Shown: one piece after another, positions 1 through 5,688 of the stretch
How positions within the stretch are numbered: position 1 is the first letter of the stretch
Layout of the letters: every line of letters starts with the position of its first letter
Assembly (NCBI GenBank): GCA_902774165.1
Contig: CACYHJ010000240.1
Coordinates: 1 to 8,684, forward strand
Reading direction: 5' to 3'
Source of the DNA: Oscillospiraceae bacterium
GTDB taxonomy: Bacteria > Bacillota > Clostridia > Oscillospirales > Acutalibacteraceae
Length of the DNA: 8,684 bases
Position numbers and translations under genes: made by a program
The notes under the pieces: generated by a model
The model's input: the letters and a program-made list of their open reading frames with translations, nothing else
Databases searched by the model: none
What the model was told of the DNA's origin: nothing

Positions 1-204
1 AAACCGATGTTTCTTCTCAGCCTGAGAATCAGATTTCTCGGCCGCAGCCTCGTCGGCGGCTTCGCCGTCACAGACCGCGAACGTCTGAGTCGACGCGCCT
101 GCGAGCAGGAGCGAGCAGACGATTCCGAAACGGGCGGCGTTCGCGGTCGAGAAGATCCGACGCGCTTGACGCAGCGCCGATAGAAGTGAAAAAGAACGTT
201 TCAT
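1..204 (-). CDS. N-terminal fragment of a putative exported protein (runs off the window)
   Basis: Reading minus from an ATG at 204-202, 68 codons are open to the window edge with no stop. The product begins MKRSFSLLSALRQ, has a long Arg-rich n-region of about 28 residues, then a hydrophobic run (FGIVCSLLLAGAS, about residues 29-41) and an AXA-like cleavage region (QTFA before VCDGE). The mature part starts with an acidic, Ala/Glu-rich stretch. This is the look of a Sec signal peptide on a secreted or envelope protein; the function cannot be told from what is present. No Shine-Dalgarno sequence is visible before the ATG, unlike the other genes here, and the sequence upstream of the ATG is coding sequence of the opposite-strand gene. 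The piece may come from a different genomic context, or a different organism if the contig is chimeric. Coding status is inferred from the open frame and the signal-peptide pattern only. Confidence 0.5.
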   Translation of the reverse strand, partial: MKRSFSLLSALRQARRIFSTANAARFGIVCSLLLAGASTQTFAVCDGEAADEAAAEKSDSQAEKKHRF

Positions 205-382
205 CGGGGAATTAAAAAGTGCCGCAGAGCGTTTCAAGGAAAAACTCGAAACGGCAAACAGCGCAGACCGACTCTGCGTTGACGCGATAGAGCTCCCCGC
301 CGTCAGCGGCGGCAAGGCGGATCTGCTTTTCAACAAAACGGTTTCCGCAAACGTTAACGCAGCGATTATCGCTTCCGTTCCG
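170..382 (+). other. In-frame upstream coding of the isopropylmalate-synthase-like gene, no start codon
   Basis: The frame of the gene at 383 stays open back to a TGA at 167-169, and no ATG, GTG or TTG occurs in frame between 170 and 382. From about 212 the translation (ERFKEKLETANSADRLCVDAIELP, in two parts: ERFKEKLETA and NSADRLCVDAIELP) matches the family's first barrel helix and strand, of the pattern EKLEIA...LGVDVIE. This is therefore real coding sequence. The expected first strand with the D-x-T-L-R motif is absent: the residues before the match do not resemble the family. The part from 170 to about 205 is probably only fortuitously open. Confidence 0.6.
205..212. other. Probable junction between unrelated sequences (recombination or assembly breakpoint)
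   Basis: The minus-strand signal-peptide gene starts at 204, and plus-strand coding for the isopropylmalate-synthase-like protein is recognisable from about 212 with no intergenic space, no promoter and no start codon. Two genes facing away from each other normally need promoters between them. The join therefore probably brings together sequences that were not originally adjacent. The exact base cannot be fixed from the window. Confidence 0.45.
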
Positions 383-1573
383 GTGACGGAAAAGGACCCC
401 GCGCAGATCTGGGAAAGTATCAGAAACGCGAAAAAACCGGCGATTGATATTTTTATTCCGTCCTCCCCGGTACAGATGGAATACGTCAGCCACATGAAGG
501 CTCCCGTTATGATCTCCGCGATCAGCGCGCAGGTCAAAGCCTGCGCGGAGTTCGGCTGCCCTGTTTACGCGACGTTTGAGGACGCGACCCGGGCGGAAAC
601 GGAATTTCTTTCCGATGCGGTCTCTGCCGCGCTTTCCGCCGGCGCTGCCGGCGTGACGCTCTGCGATACCGCCGGCGTTCTGCTGCCCGGGGAATTTTCC
701 GATTTTATCACCGGCATCCGCACTGCGGTCCCCGCAATCGACAGCGCGGAGCTTTATGTTCAGATCAGCGACGAAATGAGCATGGCGGCAGCCTGTACCG
801 CAGCGGCGATCACTGCGGGCGCAGACGGCGTAAAATGCACCGCGATCCCCGCGGGCTGCACCACGTTGACGCAGATAGCCCGGCTTGTACGCGTGAAGGG
901 CGCGGCAATGGACGTTTGCATCGGACTGAGGACGACAGAACTGACGCGCATCACAGACCGGCTGACTCGCATGATCGGCGTCAAAGGCGGCGAAAACAGC
1001 GTACGGGAAGCAGGCGCCGGCAATGATCTGCCCAACATCACGCTGAACAAGAACGACGAGATCTCCGAGGTTGTGAAGGTGCTTCATCAGCTTGGCTACG
1101 AGCTTTCCGACGAGGACAACAACAAAGTATATGAGGCGTTCCGCCGGATCGCGGTAAAGAAGCAGTTTGTCGGCGCGAGGGAGCTGGACGCCATCGTCGC
1201 CAGCACCGCCATGCAGGTTCCCTCCATCTACCGGCTGGAAAGCTATGTGATCAACAGCGGCAACGTGCTGACCGCCACTGCGAACATCACGCTGATTCAT
1301 GACGGTGAAAAGCGCTGCAGCGTGGGCGTGGGCGACGGCCCCATCGACGCGTCGTTCCAGGCGATCGAGCAGATCATCGGCCATCACTATGAAATGGACG
1401 ACTTTCAGATCCAGACCGTCACCGAAGGCACCGAGGCCATGGGCAGCGCCGTCGTAAAGCTGCGTTCCCACGGGAGGATCTATTCCGGCAGCGGAATTTC
1501 CACCGACATTATCGGCGCGTCAATCCGCGCATACATCAGCGCGCTGAACAAAATCGTTTACGAGGAGGACTGA
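383..1573 (+). CDS. 2-isopropylmalate synthase-like (HMGL-like barrel plus LeuA dimerisation domain) protein, 5'-truncated
   Basis: The order of domains is that of 2-isopropylmalate, citramalate and homocitrate synthases, which condense acetyl-CoA with a 2-oxo acid. Counting from GTG 383: TIM-barrel remainder about 1-195 with FEDATRAE (65-72) and CDTAG (94-98); linker domain about 220-275 (LHQLGYELSDED); LeuA-type regulatory/dimerisation domain about 280-396 (VTEGTEAMGSA). The loop that in active enzymes carries the metal-binding H-x-H and D-D reads VQISDEMSMAAA (126-137), so both His ligands are missing. The D-x-T-L-R start is also missing because the 5' end is lost. GTG 383 is only the first available start; it has no ribosome binding site, and true coding extends upstream to about 212. 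The next gene follows after three bases with its ribosome binding site inside this one, implying translational coupling. The protein is probably not a normal LeuA and may be inactive or changed in function. Family assignment is firm; function is not. Confidence 0.8.
   Translation: MTEKDPAQIWESIRNAKKPAIDIFIPSSPVQMEYVSHMKAPVMISAISAQVKACAEFGCPVYATFEDATRAETEFLSDAVSAALSAGAAGVTLCDTAGVLLPGEFSDFITGIRTAVPAIDSAELYVQISDEMSMAAACTAAAITAGADGVKCTAIPAGCTTLTQIARLVRVKGAAMDVCIGLRTTELTRITDRLTRMIGVKGGENSVREAGAGNDLPNITLNKNDEISEVVKVLHQLGYELSDEDNNKVYEAFRRIAVKKQFVGARELDAIVASTAMQVPSIYRLESYVINSGNVLTATANITLIHDGEKRCSVGVGDGPIDASFQAIEQIIGHHYEMDDFQIQTVTEGTEAMGSAVVKLRSHGRIYSGSGISTDIIGASIRAYISALNKIVYEED
1562..1569 (+). promoter_or_regulatory. 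Ribosome binding site within the upstream gene's last codons
   Basis: GAGGAGGA lies in the last codons (Glu-Glu-Asp) of the preceding gene, with eight bases between its GGAGG core and GTG 1577. It decides the GTG start of the fusion gene and points to translational coupling of the pair. Confidence 0.75.
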
Positions 1574-1576
1574 GCC

Positions 1577-4078
1577 GTGAAGCTTTCATTTTCCATCAAG
1601 AACTGGGCGGACTACAGCTGGAACGAATTCTGCGACAGCGCGAAGGACGCAGGCCTGCAGGGCGTTGAGATCTACAACATTTACGCGCCCCTCTTTCACG
1701 ACAAGAACAGCCCGGCAAATCCCGAGCTTTCCGCCGCCTCCCGCAGAGCGCTGGCAAGCCGCGGTCTCTGCATCCCCTGCGTCAACACCGTCGCGGATCT
1801 CACCTCGGCGGAATTTGCGTCGGAATTCAGCGACTGTCTTGCGCTGGCGATGAATCTCAACATTGAGAATATTTCCATTCATACAAAAAACGAAGATCCG
1901 GACGAATGTGAGAGAATCATTTCCGCTCTTCTTGAGAAAATCGGCGCAAAACCCGTCTGCCTTCTGGTGGAAACCACGGGCGTATATGCGGATACCGCGA
2001 AAATCCGGGATTTTCTGAACCGGTTTGCGGACGACCGTCTCGCCGCGCTGTGGGATATTTATTCCACATTCGTGATCGCGCAGGAGGACGCGCAGACAAG
2101 CATCACGAACCTGGGTGCCTATGTGAAACACGTCCATATCCGCGATTTCCGTTCCGATCCCGACGGCAAGCCCTGCTTTGAGCTTTTGGGCGAGGGCGAG
2201 CTTCCCGTCGCGGAGTTCACAAACGCGCTGAATTCTGTCAACTACAACGGATTCATTTCGCTGCGCTGGAATCCCGGCTGGGACCGGGAGCTTCCGGACC
2301 TGGATATCATCCTGACCCATTTCAACACCACCATGCGCCGCTTTGAGCGCGACCGCGCAGGCAGACGTCAGCTTTATTACAACAAAACACATACCGGCGC
2401 CTTCCTCTGGGAGAAGGAAACGCTGATCAAAAAGACCTTCTCACAGGTCCTGGACAGCGTCATTGAAGAATTCCCGGACCAGATCGCCATCAAATACACG
2501 ACGCTCGACTATACGCGGACCTACTCGCAGTTCCGCGACGACGTGGATGAGTTCGCCCGGGCGCTGGTTTCTCTGGGCGTGAAGGCCGGCGATCAGGTCA
2601 CGATCTGGGCAACCAACGTGCCGCAGTGGTATATCACCTTCTGGGCGACCACGAAGATCGGCGCGGTACTTGTCACGATGAACACTGCTTACAAAATCCA
2701 TGAGGCGGAATATCTTCTCCGGCAGTCCGACACCCACACGCTTGTTATGATTGACGGCTACCGTGATTCCGACTATAAAGAGATCATCAACGAGCTCTGC
2801 CCGGAGCTGAAGGATCTCAAGCCCGGCCAGCCGCTGCACGCGAGACGTCTTCCCTTCCTGCGGAACGTGATCACCGTCGGGTTCCGTCAGAAGGGCTGCC
2901 TGACCTGGGATGAGGCGCTGGAATACGCGGACCGCACGCCCATCGAGGAGATCCGCCGCATGGCTGCCGCCGTCGACGTAAACGACGTCTGCAACATGCA
3001 GTACACCTCCGGCACCACAGGATTCCCCAAGGGCGTGATGCTGACCCATTACAACATCGTCAACGACGGCAAGATGATCGGCGACGGCATGGACCTGTCC
3101 ACCGCGGACCGCATGATGATACAGGTGCCCATGTTCCACTGCTTCGGCATGGTGCTGGCCATGACCGCCACCATGACCCACGGCGGCACCATACTGCCCC
3201 TGCCCTACTTTTCGCCCAAGTCGTCCCTGGCCTGCATCCACAACGAGCACATCACCGCCTTCCACGGCGTGCCCACGATGTTCATCGCCATGCTGGCCCA
3301 TCCCGACTTTGATAAGACCGACTTTTCCCACATGCGCACCGGCATCATGGCCGGCAGCCCCTGCCCCATCGCCGTGATGCGGGACGTGGTGGAGAAGATG
3401 CACATGCCGGAGATCGTCATCGTCTACGGCCAGACCGAGGCGTCCCCCGGCTGCACCATGAGCCGCACCACCGACCCGCTGGAGGTGCGCGTGGCCACCG
3501 TGGGCAGCGCCTTCCCGGAGATCGAGTGCAAGATCGTGGACCCGGAGACCGGCGAGGACTGCCCGGACGAGGTGATCGGCGAATTCGTGGCCCGGGGCTA
3601 CAACATCATGAAGGGCTACTACAAGATGCCCAAGGCCACCGCCAGCGCCATCGACAAGGATGGCTGGCTGCACACGGGCGACCTGGCCTGCCGCACGCCG
3701 GAGGGCAACTACCGCATCACCGGCCGGCTCAAGGATATGATCATCCGCGGCGGTGAAAATATCTACCCGAAAGAGATCGAGGAATTTATCTATACGCACC
3801 CGAAGGTCAGCGACGTGCAGGTCATCGGCGTGCCGGATAAGGCGCTGGGCGAGGAGATCATGGCCTGCGTGATTCTGAAAGAGGGCGAGACCATGACCGC
3901 CGAGGAAATGCAGCAGTACGTGCGGGACCATATGGCAAAGCACAAGGTGCCGAAATACGTTGATTTTGTCGACGGCTTCCCGATGAACGACGCGGGAAAG
4001 ATCCAGAAATTCAAGATGCGCGAGCAGGCGGTGGAAAAACTCGGCCTGCAGAAAGACGCCAGCATCGAAACAGCTTAG
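1577..4078 (+). CDS. Fusion of sugar-isomerase-like TIM barrel and AMP-forming acyl-CoA synthetase
   Basis: This 833-residue protein has two unrelated domains in one frame. Residues 1 to about 265 resemble the xylose-isomerase-like TIM barrel (AP endonuclease 2 fold; IolE/Hyi/epimerase relatives), with ETTG (E132), WDIY (D160) and HVHIRD (H185, H187). The fourth metal ligand, usually a Glu in SLEW, appears as R230 in ISLRW. Residues about 283-833 form a full acyl-CoA synthetase of the medium/long-chain type: YTSGTTGFPKG (476-486), YGQTE (617-621), GWLHTGD (696-702), GRLKDMIIRGGENIYP (716-731) and the C-terminal GKIQKF with catalytic Lys 808. All core adenylation motifs are intact, so ATP-dependent CoA activation of a carboxylic acid is expected; the substrate is unknown. 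No signal peptide is seen; probably cytosolic. The stretch from about 3000 to 3735 has codon use unlike the rest. The fusion appears genuine: no stop, frameshift or internal ribosome binding site was noticed near the domain border at about 2400. Confidence 0.88.
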   Translation: MKLSFSIKNWADYSWNEFCDSAKDAGLQGVEIYNIYAPLFHDKNSPANPELSAASRRALASRGLCIPCVNTVADLTSAEFASEFSDCLALAMNLNIENISIHTKNEDPDECERIISALLEKIGAKPVCLLVETTGVYADTAKIRDFLNRFADDRLAALWDIYSTFVIAQEDAQTSITNLGAYVKHVHIRDFRSDPDGKPCFELLGEGELPVAEFTNALNSVNYNGFISLRWNPGWDRELPDLDIILTHFNTTMRRFERDRAGRRQLYYNKTHTGAFLWEKETLIKKTFSQVLDSVIEEFPDQIAIKYTTLDYTRTYSQFRDDVDEFARALVSLGVKAGDQVTIWATNVPQWYITFWATTKIGAVLVTMNTAYKIHEAEYLLRQSDTHTLVMIDGYRDSDYKEIINELCPELKDLKPGQPLHARRLPFLRNVITVGFRQKGCLTWDEALEYADRTPIEEIRRMAAAVDVNDVCNMQYTSGTTGFPKGVMLTHYNIVNDGKMIGDGMDLSTADRMMIQVPMFHCFGMVLAMTATMTHGGTILPLPYFSPKSSLACIHNEHITAFHGVPTMFIAMLAHPDFDKTDFSHMRTGIMAGSPCPIAVMRDVVEKMHMPEIVIVYGQTEASPGCTMSRTTDPLEVRVATVGSAFPEIECKIVDPETGEDCPDEVIGEFVARGYNIMKGYYKMPKATASAIDKDGWLHTGDLACRTPEGNYRITGRLKDMIIRGGENIYPKEIEEFIYTHPKVSDVQVIGVPDKALGEEIMACVILKEGETMTAEEMQQYVRDHMAKHKVPKYVDFVDGFPMNDAGKIQKFKMREQAVEKLGLQKDASIETA

Positions 4079-4179
4079 GGCAACACCGCACAATTCGGGC
4101 GTGCGGATTGCGCAGTAGATTTTTTCGTCAGATTGTACAGAGTCTCCGCAGGCAACCTGACGGTTGTCAAGGAACACAG
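4079..4179. repeat. Structured intergenic segment, possible interspersed element
   Basis: After the stop of the fusion gene comes a non-coding stretch with several hairpins. One pairs CCGCAC with GTGCGG at about 4086-4106. Another pairs GGCAACC (4151-4157) with GGTTGTC (4162-4168) around a four-base loop. In an alternative fold, CGTCAG near 4127 can pair with CTGACG at 4157-4162. No open frame or convincing promoter is seen. The look is that of a palindromic intergenic repeat unit or a structured leader; with one copy in the window this is only a suggestion. Confidence 0.35.
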
Positions 4180-4243
4180 CCCGCTGATGGGAAATGATCC
4201 GATATTGATCATATCGTCTTTGCATCAGCGGGTATTCTTTTTT
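4180..4243 (+). terminator. Rho-independent terminator or attenuator-like hairpin
   Basis: A perfect 10-bp stem, CCCGCTGATG (4180-4189) with CATCAGCGGG (4223-4232), is followed by TATTCTTTTTT. The 33-base apical part holds a small inner hairpin, GATAT/ATATC at 4201-4215. It ends 18 bases before the ATG of the amidohydrolase gene. It most simply terminates the upstream operon; because it lies so close to the next start and has a branched loop, it could instead control read-through into that gene. Confidence 0.7.
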
Positions 4244-4260
4244 GAAAAGAAGGGATTCCG

Positions 4261-5070
4261 ATGGTCACAGAAATCTATGACGCCCATTGTCACATTTATC
4301 CGGACAAGATCGCGCACAAAGCCGTGGACGCGGTGACCGCGTTTTACCCGACGATTCCGGATGAGCAGCTTGACGGCACCTGCGATACGCTGATCCGGCA
4401 GGGCAGGGAGAACGGCGTCACCCACTTTATCGTGCATTCCGTCGCGACGACGCCGCATCAGGTGCATTCCATCAACGTGTTTATTTCGCAGTCCGTCAGC
4501 GCAAGCGGCGGCGCGTTCACGGGACTAGGGACCATGCATCCGGACGTTGAGGATATTCCCGCCGCGATGGACGAGCTGATCCGTCTCGGCCTCAAGGGCG
4601 TAAAGCTGCACCCGGACATCCAGAAATTCCCCGCCGACGACCCCCGGATCATGCCGGTCTATGAAATCTGCGAGGCCAAAGGGCTGCCGGTGCTCGTTCA
4701 TACCGGGGATTACCGTTATGATTTTTCCAACCCGCCGCGGATCGTGAACATTCTCAAAGCCTTCCCCCGGCTCAATTTTGTCGGCGCGCATTTCGGCGGC
4801 TGGAGCGTCTGGGACGACGCGACAAGGCTTCTGACCGATTTTGACAACATCTCCGTCGACTGTTCTTCCACAACCCATTGGCTCGGCGTAGAACGTGCAA
4901 AGGAACAGATCCGAATCTGGGGCGAGGATCGGGTCATGTTCGGCACCGATTACCCTTTGTGGCCGCAAAAACCGGAAATCGACCGTCTGCTTGCAATGGA
5001 TCTGACGGACGACGCATACCGAAAAATCTTTCGGGACAACTGTGTGCGAATCTACGGCACGGATCGGTAA
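4261..5070 (+). CDS. Metal-dependent hydrolase, amidohydrolase-2 (ACMS decarboxylase-like) family
   Basis: A complete 269-residue TIM-barrel hydrolase. The metal-binding motif HCH is at residues 9-11, followed by KLHP (115-118), VHTGD with His 147, GAHFGG with His 177, and FGTDYP with the catalytic-type Asp 230. These are the ordered ligands of the amidohydrolase-2 family, whose members hydrolyse or decarboxylate small carboxylic, aromatic or lactone substrates using a divalent metal. No signal peptide; cytosolic. The start ATG has AAGGGA at 4249-4254 upstream. The gene follows the CoA-ligase fusion after 182 bp that include a terminator-like hairpin, so shared transcription depends on read-through. 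No clear sigma-A promoter was found in the gap. Context suggests a role in the same carboxylic-acid metabolism, but the substrate cannot be given. All key metal ligands are present, so it is expected to be active. Confidence 0.85.
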   Translation: MVTEIYDAHCHIYPDKIAHKAVDAVTAFYPTIPDEQLDGTCDTLIRQGRENGVTHFIVHSVATTPHQVHSINVFISQSVSASGGAFTGLGTMHPDVEDIPAAMDELIRLGLKGVKLHPDIQKFPADDPRIMPVYEICEAKGLPVLVHTGDYRYDFSNPPRIVNILKAFPRLNFVGAHFGGWSVWDDATRLLTDFDNISVDCSSTTHWLGVERAKEQIRIWGEDRVMFGTDYPLWPQKPEIDRLLAMDLTDDAYRKIFRDNCVRIYGTDR

Positions 5071-5072
5071 TC

Positions 5073-5100
5073 CCGGACTGCGTTTGCTTTTCCGGTTTTT
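5073..5100 (+). terminator. Weak candidate terminator after the amidohydrolase gene
   Basis: CCGGA (5073-5077) can pair with TCCGG (5091-5095), followed immediately by five T. The stem is only five base pairs with a 13-base loop, so its efficiency is doubtful, but position and T-tract fit termination before the strong promoter that follows. Confidence 0.4.
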
Positions 5101-5102
5101 AG

Positions 5103-5131
5103 TTGACATCATGATCCGGTTATGATATGAT
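5103..5131 (+). promoter_or_regulatory. Consensus sigma-A promoter of the YegP-like gene
   Basis: TTGACA at 5103-5108 and TATGAT at 5126-5131 are separated by exactly 17 bases. The expected transcript begins near 5138, where GTGAA (5138-5142) and TTCAC (5150-5154) could form a small 5' hairpin. The ribosome binding site AAAGGAAG is at 5171-5178. The near-perfect boxes suggest strong constitutive expression. Confidence 0.85.
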
Positions 5132-5189
5132 ATAGTTGTGAACAAAGTTTTCACACGTTCTACAAATACGAAAGGAAGCGATTTCTATC

Positions 5190-5558
5190 ATGGGAAAATT
5201 CGTAGTGAAAGAGACGAAGACCGGTTTCAAGTTTGACCTGAAAGCCGGCAACGGCGAGGTCATCGCCACCAGCGAGGTTTACACCACCGAAGCCGCCTGC
5301 ATGAACGGCATCAACAGCGTCAAGACCAACTGCGTCGGCGAGATCGAAGATCAGACCGTTGAGAATTTCGCGACCGTCAAGCACCCGAAATTTGAAGTTT
5401 ATCTTGACAAATCGGGAGAGTATCGTTTCCGCCTCAAAGCAAGAAACGGCGAGATCATCGCGGTCAGCGAGGGGTACAAGGCGAAAGCCGGCTGCCTGAA
5501 CGGCATTGAGAGCGTGAAGAAAAACGCGCCCGACGCTCCGTTTGTCAAAGAAGACTGA
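5190..5558 (+). CDS. YegP-like DUF1508 protein with two tandem repeats
   Basis: A 122-residue soluble protein built of two copies of the DUF1508/YegP module. Copy one spans about residues 9-48 (FKFDLKAGNGEVIATSEVY...CMNGINSVK) and copy two about 74-112 (YRFRLKARNGEIIAVSEGY...CLNGIESVK). Each copy has the family's NGE-I-A-SE core and the NGI-SVK helix. The usual family member is also a one- or two-repeat protein of about 60-120 residues. The family's biochemical function is not established, so none is assigned. The gene stands alone, between a consensus sigma-A promoter and a strong terminator, so it should be a well-expressed single-gene transcript. The ATG at 5190 is supported by AAAGGAAG 11 bases upstream. 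Confidence 0.88.
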   Translation: MGKFVVKETKTGFKFDLKAGNGEVIATSEVYTTEAACMNGINSVKTNCVGEIEDQTVENFATVKHPKFEVYLDKSGEYRFRLKARNGEIIAVSEGYKAKAGCLNGIESVKKNAPDAPFVKED

Positions 5559-5574
5559 CATTTTTATTCCCCCG

Positions 5575-5599
5575 ACACCGGCATCCTGCCGGTGTTTTT
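5575..5599 (+). terminator. Rho-independent terminator of the YegP-like gene
   Basis: ACACCGGCA (5575-5583) and TGCCGGTGT (5587-5595) form a perfect 9-bp stem with loop TCC, followed by TTTTCTTT. It starts 17 bases after the stop codon. Confidence 0.9.
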
Positions 5600-5621
5600 C
5601 TTTATTCCGCCGGAATATATA

Positions 5622-5650
5622 TTGACGAGCCGCAGATTATTCAGTATAAT
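5622..5650 (+). promoter_or_regulatory. Consensus sigma-A promoter of the exonuclease gene
   Basis: TTGACG at 5622-5627 and TATAAT at 5645-5650, 17 bases apart, match 11 of 12 consensus positions. The site lies just after the preceding terminator and 39 bases upstream of the ATG, which has a strong AAGGAGG at 5676-5682. Confidence 0.85.
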
Positions 5651-5688
5651 ATTAAAAAACAGGGAAGAACGTCGGAAGGAGGCGGAAA

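Noticed and set aside
212..1471. Minus-strand open frame of 419 codons opposite the LeuA-like gene
   Set aside because: The plus strand has clear family motifs; the minus translation is low in recognisable structure and has no ribosome binding site.
1577..2392. Possibility that the TIM barrel and CoA ligase are two genes joined by a sequencing error
   Set aside because: The linker is continuous in frame, has no stop or ribosome binding site near the border, and the ligase part has no obvious own start, so a true fusion is the simpler reading.
2441..4225. Long minus-strand open frame of 594 codons opposite the CoA-ligase domain
   Set aside because: The opposite strand encodes a complete ligase with all motifs. 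The minus product is rich in His, Gly, Ala and Val, as expected from the antisense of GC-rich codons, and matches no family.
4180..4232. Attachment site or transposon end
   Set aside because: The inverted repeat is followed by a T-tract and lies between genes of the same direction, so a terminator explains it.
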